Assembly: GCA_030447525.1 (NCBI GenBank)
Contig: JAUJOR010000001.1
Coordinates: 549,466 to 613,465, forward strand
Reading direction: 5' to 3'
Source of the DNA: Chloroflexota bacterium
GTDB taxonomy: Bacteria > Chloroflexota > UBA11872 > UBA12225
Length of the DNA: 64,000 bases
A program made the translations under genes and the position numbers. Each line of letters opens with the position of its first letter. Position 1 is the first letter of the stretch. The notes below the pieces were generated by a model, which was not told the origin of the DNA, did no database searches, and saw only the letters and a list, made by a program, of their open reading frames with translations. Shown piece by piece: positions 27,035 through 34,906 of this stretch.

Positions 27035-27307
27035 ATGAAGGTTAACGTCATCTTTTTCGGTGACTTGGCCCGGTTTAAGCCGGCGGAGTGGGAGCGCCGC
27101 CGGGGAACGGTGGACGTGCCTGAGGGGGCCACCATCGACTCCCTGGCGGAGCAGCTCGGCATCGGCAACGAGGCGTGTGTCGTGATGCTCAACGAGGAGC
27201 AGCACCACCGCGGGGCCGCGCTCCATGAAGGTGACACTGTGACTTTTTTGCCCCCCATCGCCGGGGGCGCTCCGACCCTCCTGGAGGGCCCGCACCTCCG
27301 GGAGTGA
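27035..27307 (+). CDS. MoaD/ThiS-like ubiquitin-fold sulfur carrier with C-terminal extension
   Basis: 90 residues, beta-grasp fold. The core ends in TFLPPIAGG, the MoaD-type end where the terminal Gly is thiocarboxylated for molybdopterin synthesis. Here 12 more residues (APTLLEGPHLRE) follow the GG. Normal MoaD ends at GG, so this protein would need trimming or has another role. Its place right after the molybdenum hydroxylase operon suggests cofactor supply or sulfuration. ATG 27035 directly precedes KVNVIFFGDLARF. Confidence 0.82.
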   Translation: MKVNVIFFGDLARFKPAEWERRRGTVDVPEGATIDSLAEQLGIGNEACVVMLNEEQHHRGAALHEGDTVTFLPPIAGGAPTLLEGPHLRE

Positions 27308-27328
27308 GGCGCGGGACGCGGCCGGCCC

Positions 27329-27889
27329 GTGGGAAGCGGAGTAGATGGGGTGGATCTGGAGCATCTCCAACGAGTCGCCGCCGAGTGTCTCATGGAAGAT
27401 GAGGCCTGGCGGGACGGGCTTGAGGATGAGACGGCCTCTCGGCTCCTGGACTGGGCCCTCGGCCTGACCGACGCCAGCCTCGCCCGCCGTGTCGGTCTCC
27501 CGGAGAGTAAGGTGCTCGATGCCGGCCCGCCGGCCGAGGCGCAGCGTGGCGCCTGCACGGCGCCGGACGCCTATGCGGTGGCCGATCAGGCGCGCCGGTT
27601 GCTTGACGCCGTCGCCGGTCGGTGGCGCGGTCAGGGGCCGGAAGACGTTGCGGCCGCCGTCGCTTCACTGCTCGGACCCCCATTGTTCGAGTCATTTGAC
27701 GACGGGCAAAGGGCCATCCAGGTGGCCCTGACTGAGCCGGCCGCCGTTGCCGAGCACGGTGGAGCGAGCGCGGCGCCGGACGCGCCAGAAGACCAGCCAG
27801 GGGCCAGCGCCGTGGACAGCCGGCAAGACCGCCAGCAGGATCGCCCACAGGCCCGCCCGTCGGATGGGCGGGCGCCGGCGTCCCGCTGA
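27329..27889 (+). CDS. hypothetical protein, helical with charged tail
   Basis: Up to 186 residues, not recognised. The first part is predicted helical (LEHLQRVAAECLMEDEAWRDGLEDE; RLLDWALGLTDASLARRV). The last 60 residues are Pro/Gln/Asp/Arg-rich and probably disordered. Start is either GTG 27329 or GTG 27350. Its stop overlaps the ATG of the PLD gene (TGATG), so the two are likely coupled. Confidence 0.55.
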   Translation: MGSGVDGVDLEHLQRVAAECLMEDEAWRDGLEDETASRLLDWALGLTDASLARRVGLPESKVLDAGPPAEAQRGACTAPDAYAVADQARRLLDAVAGRWRGQGPEDVAAAVASLLGPPLFESFDDGQRAIQVALTEPAAVAEHGGASAAPDAPEDQPGASAVDSRQDRQQDRPQARPSDGRAPASR

Positions 27890-29064
27890 TGCCCCTTCTG
27901 CCGGTCCGCCTTTCGGCCGGCCTGGTGGTGATCGCGGCCGTCGTCCTGGCCCTGCTGGCTGCCGGGGCTGCCTGCTTGGGGCCGCAGCTGAATGGGTCGC
28001 ACCCGGCCGCCGTTGGCCTGCCGGCCGGCGAGGGGCCGGTGAGGACGGCCGCCAGGGACTGGTACGAGGTCTTCTTTACCCAGCCTCGCTACCCTGATCG
28101 CCCCGAGTACCACCGCGGCGGGATCGACGAGAAGCTCGTCGCCTTGATCGACTCTGCCCGTCAGAACGTCGACGTCGCCATCTACGACTTCGATCTGCAG
28201 AACGTGGCCGCGGCGATGGCTCGGGCCAAGGGGCGGGGTGTGGGCGTGCGGATGGTCACGGACACGGATACGTTGCAGAACAAGAACCGGGAGATCATGC
28301 GTGCCGTGGCTACGGTCAAGGGGGCAGCCATCCCTATCGTGGACGATCAGCGCCGGCCGATCATGCACCACAAGTTCGCCGTCGTGGACGGCGAGGCCGT
28401 CCTCACCGGCTCCTGGAACTTCACCGATGGCGACACCTACCGGCTGAACAATAACGCCGTGATCCTGCGCTCCCCCGAGGTGGCGGCGAACTTCGTCGCC
28501 GAGTTTGAGAAGATGTTTGTGCAGCGCCAGTTCGGCCCGAACAAGCCCAAGGGCGTCCCTCACCCTCGGACGCGCATCGGGGATGCCCACGTGGAGACGC
28601 ACTTCGCCTCCGCGGATGACCCTTCGGTGCGCCTGGTTGAGCTGATCCGTGGTGCGCGCTCGAAGATCGATTTCCTGGCCTTCTCCTTTACCCATGAGGC
28701 CGCCGGGGCGGCTGTGTTGGAGCGGGCCCGCGCCGGGATCAAGGTGCGGGGCGTCTTCGAGACCACCGGCTCAGAAACGCGCTTCAGCGAGTTTGGCATG
28801 TTGAAGCGAGCCGGCCTGGAGGTCTACCAGGACGGCAACCCTTACGTCATGCACCACAAGGTGTTTGTCATCGACGAGCGCATCACCGTGTTCGGGTCGT
28901 TCAACTTTAGCGACAACGCCGCCAATAGCAACGACGAGAACATGGTGGTGGTGGACGACCCGACCTTTGCCCGAGCGTTTCTGGACGAGGTGGAGCGGAT
29001 CGTTGCCCAGGCCAAGAGCCCCGCCAAGCAGCGGGTCATGCAGACGCGCGAGGGAGGGAGTTAG
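27889..29064 (+). CDS. phospholipase D-family protein with two HKD motifs
   Basis: 391 residues. Two catalytic HxKx4D motifs are intact: H160/K162/D167 (MHHKFAVVDGEAVLTGSWN) and H322/K324/D329 (MHHKVFVIDERITVFGSFN). An N-terminal hydrophobic segment ending in AAGAACLGP could be a lipobox-like or uncleaved anchor, so the enzyme probably faces outside. The family includes phospholipases, cardiolipin synthases and nucleases; a secreted nuclease/phosphodiesterase like Nuc is possible. Coupled to the upstream hypothetical gene. Confidence 0.88.
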   Translation: MPLLPVRLSAGLVVIAAVVLALLAAGAACLGPQLNGSHPAAVGLPAGEGPVRTAARDWYEVFFTQPRYPDRPEYHRGGIDEKLVALIDSARQNVDVAIYDFDLQNVAAAMARAKGRGVGVRMVTDTDTLQNKNREIMRAVATVKGAAIPIVDDQRRPIMHHKFAVVDGEAVLTGSWNFTDGDTYRLNNNAVILRSPEVAANFVAEFEKMFVQRQFGPNKPKGVPHPRTRIGDAHVETHFASADDPSVRLVELIRGARSKIDFLAFSFTHEAAGAAVLERARAGIKVRGVFETTGSETRFSEFGMLKRAGLEVYQDGNPYVMHHKVFVIDERITVFGSFNFSDNAANSNDENMVVVDDPTFARAFLDEVERIVAQAKSPAKQRVMQTREGGS

Positions 29065-29068
29065 GTCC

Positions 29069-30103
29069 ATGCCCGGCCGTCGGCCGGTGCCCCAGGCGGT
29101 GGCCTTTCCCGAGCGCAGTCTGACCTACGTTCCGCTCCTCCTCGCCCTCGGGAGAGCAGGGGATGCCCCGCCCTCCGAGCCGCCCCTGCATCTCGTCCCC
29201 TTATTGCGCTCCGGGGGCCCGCGGGTGGCCGAGGCCGTGGCCAGCGGCGACGCCCTGGCCGGGGCGCTCCCCCTGGCGGACGTTGTGGCCGCCGTTCAGG
29301 CGGGGGTGCCTCTGGTGGTCTTCGGGGCCCTTACCCGGCGGCACGGCGGGCAGCTCGTCGTTGCTCGCCAGGCGCCGGTCACGCCCCGGGCGGACGCTCT
29401 TCTGCAGGGGGCGTGGAGCGCCCTTCGAGTGGGACTGCAGACGGGGAGCACAGGGAGCGAGCGCCTGGTGCGCCTGTGGCTACTGGCGGAGGGGGGGGAC
29501 GCCGCCGGCGCCCTCGCCGGCAGCGGCTCGCCCTCGGCGCACCTGACGCGCGACCCCTGGGCCGGCGAGCCACGGTGGATCGGCTATAGCACCGGAGAGG
29601 GCCTGGTCGCGGCCCTCAAGGATGGACGCATCGCCGCCTTTATCGGCCCCTCCTGGGCCGCGGCTCAGGCAATGATCCTGGGCCTGGGCGAGGTAGTGGC
29701 AAACTTTTCCGATGGGAGCACGGCGGGGGCCGTCAGCGCCGCCCTGCCGGCCGTGCTGGCGACGCGGCGTGAACGGCTGGTGGAGCGCCAGTCTGAGCTG
29801 GCGGCTCTGCGGGCGGCCTGCGCCCGGGCAGGGGCGGCCCTGTCCGGAGATGCCGGGCCGGCGCTGGTCACACACGCGCTGCGCGAGCGTGACCCACTGG
29901 TACTGCGCCAGGCCCTGCGCCTGGACGTCTCGCCACCGCTCCAGCCGGCGGCGGAGTCTCCGCCAGCGGCCCCCTCGGCGGCCCAGGGGATCTACGCCGT
30001 CGACGGGCGCCTGCCGTTGACCGCCCTGGAGCGCTACCTGGAGCTGGCGGCCGCCGCCGGCTGGACGCCGAGCCTCGACCCCGCCTCGCTGCTCGCCCCT
30101 TGA
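29069..30103 (+). CDS. NMT1/THI5-like (SsuA-type) substrate-binding domain protein without signal peptide
   Basis: 344 residues. The order of elements resembles SsuA/THI5-like binding proteins: FPERSLTYVPLLLALGRAG, then EAVASGDALAGALPLADVVAAVQAG and PLVVFGALTRR. No export signal or lipobox is visible at ATG 29069, and the usual hydrophobic leader is replaced by PGRRPVPQAVAF. It starts 5 bp after the PLD gene. The last 70 bp overlap the 3' end of the convergent MFS gene. It could be a degenerate transporter component or an intracellular ligand sensor. Confidence 0.65.
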   Translation: MPGRRPVPQAVAFPERSLTYVPLLLALGRAGDAPPSEPPLHLVPLLRSGGPRVAEAVASGDALAGALPLADVVAAVQAGVPLVVFGALTRRHGGQLVVARQAPVTPRADALLQGAWSALRVGLQTGSTGSERLVRLWLLAEGGDAAGALAGSGSPSAHLTRDPWAGEPRWIGYSTGEGLVAALKDGRIAAFIGPSWAAAQAMILGLGEVVANFSDGSTAGAVSAALPAVLATRRERLVERQSELAALRAACARAGAALSGDAGPALVTHALRERDPLVLRQALRLDVSPPLQPAAESPPAAPSAAQGIYAVDGRLPLTALERYLELAAAAGWTPSLDPASLLAP

Positions 30104-31506
30104 TCCAAGGCCCAAATGCGGCCGGCTCGCCCGGCGTACATCGGGTAGGCCGCCAGGGCAACGCCGAGCCAGGCGATGACCCCCATCAACAGGGCAGACT
30201 GCCCGAACCCGGCCCGCACCGCCTCCGATCCGGCCACCGCATCACCAGCCAGCGCAGCCGCCAGTCCCACCAGGGCCACAGCCACGCCCAGGGTGTGTCC
30301 GTACTGCCGAGTGGTCTCCAACATGCCCGAGGCGAAGCCCCGGTAGGTGACATCCAGTGTGCCCATGATGCGGGTGTTGTTCGTGGTCATGAACATCCCC
30401 GAGCCGGTCCCCAGCCAGACCACAGCGCCCAACGCCTGGGCGTACGTCAGACTCGGCGCGGCGAATCCCAGCCAGGTGAGGCCACTGGCCACCATGGCCA
30501 GGGCCATCGGGCAAAGCCACGACCAGCGGGTGCGATCATAGAGCCACCCGGCGACAAGGGTCATGATGGTGGTACAGGCCTGCATCGCCACCAGCAGCGC
30601 CCCCGTCTCCATGGCCCCCAGGCGCAAGCCACGCTGGATCAGGAAGGGGATGGAGAAGCTGGCCATCATCATGGTCATATGCAAGATGCCGTTGGCCCCA
30701 ATGGCCGTGGTGAAGACGCCGTTACCGAGCTGGTCGAGCCGGATCAATGGCGCCCGGACGCGGGACTCCACGGCGACGAACATAGCCAAGAGCAGCAAGG
30801 CCACCAGATGCATCGGGAGGTGCCAATGCCATCCGGCGGCGAAGCTTTCCGGCCCATCATGGAAGTGATTCAGGGAGAGCGAGGCCACCCCCAGGGTAAG
30901 CAAGAGGAGCGTTGCCCCGGGCCAATCAAATCGCACGCCGGACACCGGGCGCGGCCCCAGGCCCATGCGCAGAGCCAGGGCCAGAGCAACCAGGCCGGCC
31001 ATCGCCCCTCCCAAGAAGGCCCAGCGCCAGGTGAGGTATTGCAGGATCAGCGGGGCCAGGGCTGTGCCGGCCATTGCCCCCAGCGACGAGGCCATAGTGG
31101 CCAGGCCAATCGACCTGGCGCGGCGCTCTGTCCCCACCGCCCCGGTGATGATCGGCAGGCTGGTGGCGGAGACCAGGGCCGCGCCCAGGCCCTGGAAGGC
31201 CCGCGCGCCGAGCAGGTGCCATAGGCCCCCGGCCAACCCCGCCCCCACGGCGCCGGCCACCGTCAAGCCAAGCCCGGTCAGAAAGACGTGCCGGTGGCCG
31301 AAGATGTCGCCCAGGCGCCCGGCCGGGAGCAGACATGCCGTCAGAGGCAGGAGAAAGGCCGTCATCACCCAGCTGGCGGCGTCTACGTCCACGTGGAGCG
31401 ACTCTGCCAGCGCCGGGAGGATGACCGAGACCGGCGAGACGGCGAACATGACCATGAAGTACCCGGCCGTGACCGCCAGCACCGCCCGTTTGCTCCCGGA
31501 GTCCAT
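30034..31506 (-). CDS. MFS transporter, DHA2 (EmrB/QacA-like)
   Basis: 490 residues with about 14 predicted membrane segments, as in the 14-TM drug:proton antiporters. Family signatures: PAGRLGDIFGHRHVFLTGL (motif A) and LLGARAFQGLGAALVSATSLPII (motif C region). Start at ATG 31506 (MDSGSKRAVLAV) because TATACT lies 6 nt upstream and homology begins there; the longer frame to 31590 is not supported. Probable efflux carrier, substrate unknown. Its 3' end overlaps the upstream convergent gene by 70 bp. Confidence 0.85.
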   Translation of the reverse strand: MDSGSKRAVLAVTAGYFMVMFAVSPVSVILPALAESLHVDVDAASWVMTAFLLPLTACLLPAGRLGDIFGHRHVFLTGLGLTVAGAVGAGLAGGLWHLLGARAFQGLGAALVSATSLPIITGAVGTERRARSIGLATMASSLGAMAGTALAPLILQYLTWRWAFLGGAMAGLVALALALRMGLGPRPVSGVRFDWPGATLLLLTLGVASLSLNHFHDGPESFAAGWHWHLPMHLVALLLLAMFVAVESRVRAPLIRLDQLGNGVFTTAIGANGILHMTMMMASFSIPFLIQRGLRLGAMETGALLVAMQACTTIMTLVAGWLYDRTRWSWLCPMALAMVASGLTWLGFAAPSLTYAQALGAVVWLGTGSGMFMTTNNTRIMGTLDVTYRGFASGMLETTRQYGHTLGVAVALVGLAAALAGDAVAGSEAVRAGFGQSALLMGVIAWLGVALAAYPMYAGRAGRIWALDQGASSEAGSRLGVQPAAAASSR

Positions 31507-31512
31507 CGTCCG

Positions 31513-31518
31513 AGTATA
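31513..31518 (-). promoter_or_regulatory. -10 box for leaderless DHA2 carrier gene
   Basis: TATACT on the minus strand, 6 nt before ATG 31506. Confidence 0.45.
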
Positions 31519-31662
31519 CCCATGGCCGCAGCTCGGCCCGAGACCGGCACACCCTGGCCGGGGAGTACCCACCCGCCATACCCTCGTCAATGCATCAGTG
31601 CCGTGGACGCTGATGCGATCGACTTGACCTCCCCGGGGCAGTAGTGCCAGGGATCCGGAGAG

Positions 31663-31668
31663 TAGAAT
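31663..31668 (+). promoter_or_regulatory. -10 box for leaderless MFS gene
   Basis: TAGAAT, 5 nt before ATG 31674, with no Shine-Dalgarno sequence. Confidence 0.45.
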
Positions 31669-31673
31669 CAGCT

Positions 31674-32939
31674 ATGGCCGATGTGGCCGCGCCCACTCCT
31701 GCTGTCCCCTGGACCGGCGATGGCCCCTCGCCGTCTTCTATCAGCCGGCCGGCGCCACGCGTCGTGCTCCCGCTCTTCATCTTCGCCCATTTCGCTCATC
31801 ACGTGGGCACCGGGGGCCTCTCTCCCCTATTGCCCCTCATCCGGGAGGCCTTCGCCCTGGACTATGCCCGCTCCGGGCTGCTCCTCTCGGCGCAGGGCCT
31901 GGCCCTGGGCCTCGGGCAGCTCCCCATCTCGGCCCTGGCCGACCAGGTGAGCAAGCGGGTGATGATCGCCGCCGGACTGGTCGGCGTCGGCCTGGCCGGC
32001 ATCGCCGTCAGCCTCAGCACCAGCTTCGTGCAACTGATCCCCTTGCTGGTGCTCATGGGCCTGATGGCCGCGACGTACCACGCCCCGGCGGCCTCGTTTC
32101 TGGCCGAGACCTACAGTGCCGTGGGACGGGGACGTGCCCTCGGGACGCACGTCATCGGCGGGTCGCTGGCCTTCGCCGCCACGCCGGCCATTGCCATTGC
32201 CGTGGTGCAGCTCACGGGGAGCTGGCGGAGCGCCTTCCTGGCCCTGTCAATCGCCCCCCTGGTGGCCGGGACGCTGATGCTGATCCTGAGCTGGCGGGCG
32301 CGGGGACAGCGCCTGGCGCGTCCCTCCACGGCGGAGCAGTCGAGCCAGCTGAGCGCCCTGGCCGCCCTGCGGGCGATTGGACCTCTGGTGGGTATCGCCC
32401 TGGCGGAGCAGCTCCTGACCGCCAGCATGTTCGCCTACATCCCCCTGTTCATGGTCGACCGGCATAATATCCCCGAGACTCGCGCCGGACTGTTTATCGC
32501 CCTGATCACCGGTATCGGCATTGTGGCTGCGCCCCTGGGCGGGGCCCTCTCCGACCGCTTCGGCCGGGCCCCGGTGCTGGTGACCGTCACCGCCTCCGTC
32601 GGCCCGCTCATCCTCCTGCTGGCCCACGTCCCCTACGGCTGGCCGATCTATCTTGTCATGGCCCTTTACGGGCTGTCGATGAACACGCGCCTCCCCGTAC
32701 TGGAGTCGCTCTTCGCCGACGCCGTGCCGGCGGCCCGCCGTTCCACCGTCCTGGGGCTGTACTACTTTATCGGCCAGGAGAGCTCTGGACTGACCACGCC
32801 CGTCGTCGGTCGGATGATCGATGCCACCGGCCCGGTAGAGGCCTTTACCGCCCTTGGCGTGCTAGGCTGCCTCCTCTCCCTGGGCCTGTTGTTCTTCCGT
32901 CGCCGGCTCATCGTCCCGCGGGCCCCGGCCACGGCGTAA
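31674..32939 (+). CDS. MFS transporter
   Basis: 421 residues with 12 predicted membrane segments. The loop 2-3 motif is ALADQVSKRVMIAAGLVGVG and a second copy in the C-terminal half reads GALSDRFGRAPVLVTV. The overall pattern is closest to the NarK/fosmidomycin-resistance-like or sugar-efflux MFS groups; the substrate is not inferable. It runs divergently from the DHA2 carrier, and the two starts are 167 bp apart. Confidence 0.82.
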   Translation: MADVAAPTPAVPWTGDGPSPSSISRPAPRVVLPLFIFAHFAHHVGTGGLSPLLPLIREAFALDYARSGLLLSAQGLALGLGQLPISALADQVSKRVMIAAGLVGVGLAGIAVSLSTSFVQLIPLLVLMGLMAATYHAPAASFLAETYSAVGRGRALGTHVIGGSLAFAATPAIAIAVVQLTGSWRSAFLALSIAPLVAGTLMLILSWRARGQRLARPSTAEQSSQLSALAALRAIGPLVGIALAEQLLTASMFAYIPLFMVDRHNIPETRAGLFIALITGIGIVAAPLGGALSDRFGRAPVLVTVTASVGPLILLLAHVPYGWPIYLVMALYGLSMNTRLPVLESLFADAVPAARRSTVLGLYYFIGQESSGLTTPVVGRMIDATGPVEAFTALGVLGCLLSLGLLFFRRRLIVPRAPATA

Positions 32940-33131
32940 CACCCCTTGGCACGCAACCTGCTGCCCTTGGCTATTGAGAGAGGCGTATCACGTGGGCCTG
33001 CCCCCTACTTGGGTGGGCCGGGGGAGACGTCGCTAGGGGCACGCGTCCGGTCGCCATACTGGTGCAACGATAGCCTTGGCGGGGCCCCGGATACGGGCCG
33101 CCAAGTTGGGTGATCAAGGAGTGCTGTGACA

Positions 33132-33569
33132 ATGAAGGTAGCCGAAGTGATGACCCGGTCGGTTGACGTTGCCCACGCTGACGCCCGGCTGCTCGAAGCC
33201 GCCGAGCGGATGCGACAGCTGGACTCCGGCGTGCTCCCGGTCGTGGACGGGGACAGGCTAGTGGGAATGGTCACCGACCGCGACATCACCGTGCGCGCCA
33301 CGGCCGAAGGGCGCGACCCGGTGACGACAAAGGTCTCCGAGGTGATGACCCCCGAAGTCGTGTTCACCTATGACGACGAAGACGTCAAGGACGCCGCTAA
33401 GCTGATGCAAGAGCGCCAGGTACGCCGGCTAGTGGTGCTCGATCGGGAGAAGAAGCTGGTGGGGATTGTTTCCCTCGGTGACCTGGCTGTGGATATAAAG
33501 GACGACAAGATGAAAAGCCAGGTGCTGGAAGAGGTTTCCAAGCCGGCCGACTCCGATTCCAAGCGTTAA
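33132..33569 (+). CDS. CBS-domain pair protein
   Basis: About 145 residues consisting of two CBS motifs: MKVAEVMTRSVDVAHADARLLEAAERM ... GMVTDRDITVRA and VSEVMTPEVVFTYDDEDVKDAAKLM ... GIVSLGDLAVD. Such proteins bind adenosyl ligands (AMP, ATP, SAM, NAD) as sensors. The C-terminal tail is Lys/Ser/Asp-rich. AAGGAG lies 11 nt ahead of ATG 33132; GTG 33126 is an alternative. It neighbours the stress genes Hsp20, BON and YihY. Confidence 0.92.
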   Translation: MKVAEVMTRSVDVAHADARLLEAAERMRQLDSGVLPVVDGDRLVGMVTDRDITVRATAEGRDPVTTKVSEVMTPEVVFTYDDEDVKDAAKLMQERQVRRLVVLDREKKLVGIVSLGDLAVDIKDDKMKSQVLEEVSKPADSDSKR

Positions 33570-33605
33570 CACGACCACGAGAGATTCCGGCTCAGGCCGG
33601 TACGC

Positions 33606-33681
33606 TAGCGGGTCACGCTGCAGTTAACTGGCCACAATCTCACCTGGTGAGCAAACCATGTATCTGCGGTTTGACCCGCTA
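33606..33681. repeat. 76-bp palindromic element with 10-bp terminal inverted repeats
   Basis: TAGCGGGTCA at the left end and TGACCCGCTA at the right are perfect inverted repeats. Inside are CAGTTAACTG, CTCACCTGGTGAG and AAACC...GGTTT, each able to pair. An ungapped diverged copy is at 24420-24495. Confidence 0.75.
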
Positions 33682-33740
33682 TGGGTCCGTTGTCATGCGC
33701 ATCCCCGTTGCTGGGTCATCCTCCGCGGTGCTCTGCGACG

Positions 33741-33775
33741 CCTGTCATCCTGAGCGCAGCGAAGGATCCGTCTCA
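33741..33775. repeat. 'CHPERSEGSV'-type interspersed repeat
   Basis: TCATCCTGAGCGCAGCGAAG and flanks, a sequence that is widespread in intergenic DNA of several phyla and is often mistranslated as a protein. Confidence 0.6.
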
Positions 33776-33972
33776 TCCGGACCAGGAAGCGTCACGATCG
33801 TGATAATCGACCCGCTAGGGAACTCCGGCTGAGGGCAGCGGAAAACAGCGCACCAGACGGGCCCTCCACGAGCTGGCGACGGATTCTGCGCTGCCCTGGG
33901 ACCCCACCCTGAGCGCCGCGAAGGGATAACATGGTCTCGTGGTCGTACTAACAGGGGCAGGACACAGCCCGA

Positions 33973-34020
33973 CTGTGACGCTCCCCAGGATCGTCGTGAA
34001 CTGCCTGGGGAGCGTCACAG
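33973..34020. terminator. 17-bp perfect inverted repeat downstream of Hsp20
   Basis: CTGTGACGCTCCCCAGG (33973-33989) and its exact complement (34004-34020) around a 14-nt loop. It lies 59 bp past the Hsp20 stop and could be a terminator or a palindromic repeat. Confidence 0.5.
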
Positions 34021-34078
34021 GCACCTCGGTCAACGTGCGCTCCCCGGCGGCCGGACCACGAGGCGCTGCAGGCTCAGG

Positions 34079-34711
34079 CTACCCCGAGCCGCCCCCGGCG
34101 GGGCCCCCACTTGTAGGGCCGGAGGCCGACTGGCCGGAAGCTGAGCTCGACCCTTCCATCTTCTGGGCCGTGGGTTGACCTGTGGTCTGCCCGGAGGACG
34201 AAGATCCGCCCCCTGCGGTCGGCGCCTGCCCCTGGCTGCCCGGGCCTGCCCCTATCTGCCCGGATGCCCCACCGCCGACCTTGATCTGGCGCGGCTGCGC
34301 CGCCTCGGCGCGGGGCAGGGTCAGCTGCAAGACCCCGTTCTCGAAGCGCGCCTCCGCCTGGTCGGGGTTGATCGGGGCGGGCAAGGAGACCATGCGCTGG
34401 AAGCTGCCGGAGCGCTGCTCCCGGATAATGTAGTTCTGCTCTTTTCGCTCTTCCTGGCCCGAGGTCTGGCCCCGAATGGTCAAGGTATCGCCGTGGATGG
34501 TGACCTGGACATCCTCCGGCTTGACCCCCGGCAGGGAGGCCCGCAACACGTACCCTTGATCGGTCTCCACCAGGTCCATAGGGAAGGAGTTGATGCGGCT
34601 CCCAGCGGCCGCCGGCAGCGTGCCGCGGGCAAAGCTGTCTTCGAACACGCGATCCATCATATCGCGCAGGGCCAGCATCTCCCGGAACGGGTTCCATCTT
34701 TCCATGGCCAT
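34079..34711 (-). CDS. Hsp20/alpha-crystallin small heat-shock protein with long C-terminal tail
   Basis: ATP-independent chaperone of 210 residues. The alpha-crystallin domain runs from about DLVETDQGYVLRASLPGVKPEDVQV to NGVLQLTLPRAE, and the I-x-V anchoring motif appears as RQIKV. After it follows a Gly/Ser/Gln-rich tail of about 65 residues (GGGASGQIGAGPGSQGQ...), whereas usual Hsp20 proteins stop within 15-20 residues. ATG 34711 is preceded by AAAGGGAGG. Divergent from the BON gene, so heat or envelope stress regulation may be shared. Confidence 0.93.
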   Translation of the reverse strand: MAMERWNPFREMLALRDMMDRVFEDSFARGTLPAAAGSRINSFPMDLVETDQGYVLRASLPGVKPEDVQVTIHGDTLTIRGQTSGQEERKEQNYIIREQRSGSFQRMVSLPAPINPDQAEARFENGVLQLTLPRAEAAQPRQIKVGGGASGQIGAGPGSQGQAPTAGGGSSSSGQTTGQPTAQKMEGSSSASGQSASGPTSGGPAGGGSG

Positions 34712-34906
34712 GGCCTACCTCCCTTTGGGCATCGGAACGAGTGCCTCGGCGTCTGGTACCTGCACCGAGATTCGGGCTGCAAGTAGCGTGCCAGGAACAC
34801 GTGGCATCTCCCTTGCAATGCGCTGCCGAAATACACCCCCGCCGGTGGCAACCGGCGCTCGTTACTGGCCATGGCCGGAGACAGGAAGAACAGGAGGCAT
34901 GGGAAC

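Larger units (their letters stand above)
33570..34078. other. 509-bp intergenic region with mobile-repeat debris
   Basis: No gene seen. It holds the 76-bp element, a CHPERSEGSV-type repeat at 33741-33775, a solitary GACCCGCTA end at 33809-33817, a degraded repeat around 33900-33930 and a long hairpin at 33973-34020. Confidence 0.7.

Noticed and set aside
33606..33681. A tRNA gene, since the element is 76 bp with a 7-bp acceptor-like stem and internal hairpins
   Set aside because: No T-loop consensus, no 7-nt anticodon loop (the central hairpin has a 3-nt loop), wrong bases 8 and 9. The length is a coincidence.
33647..33832. 61-codon frame containing CHPERSEGSV
   Set aside because: This is the translation of a known kind of interspersed repeat, not a protein gene.
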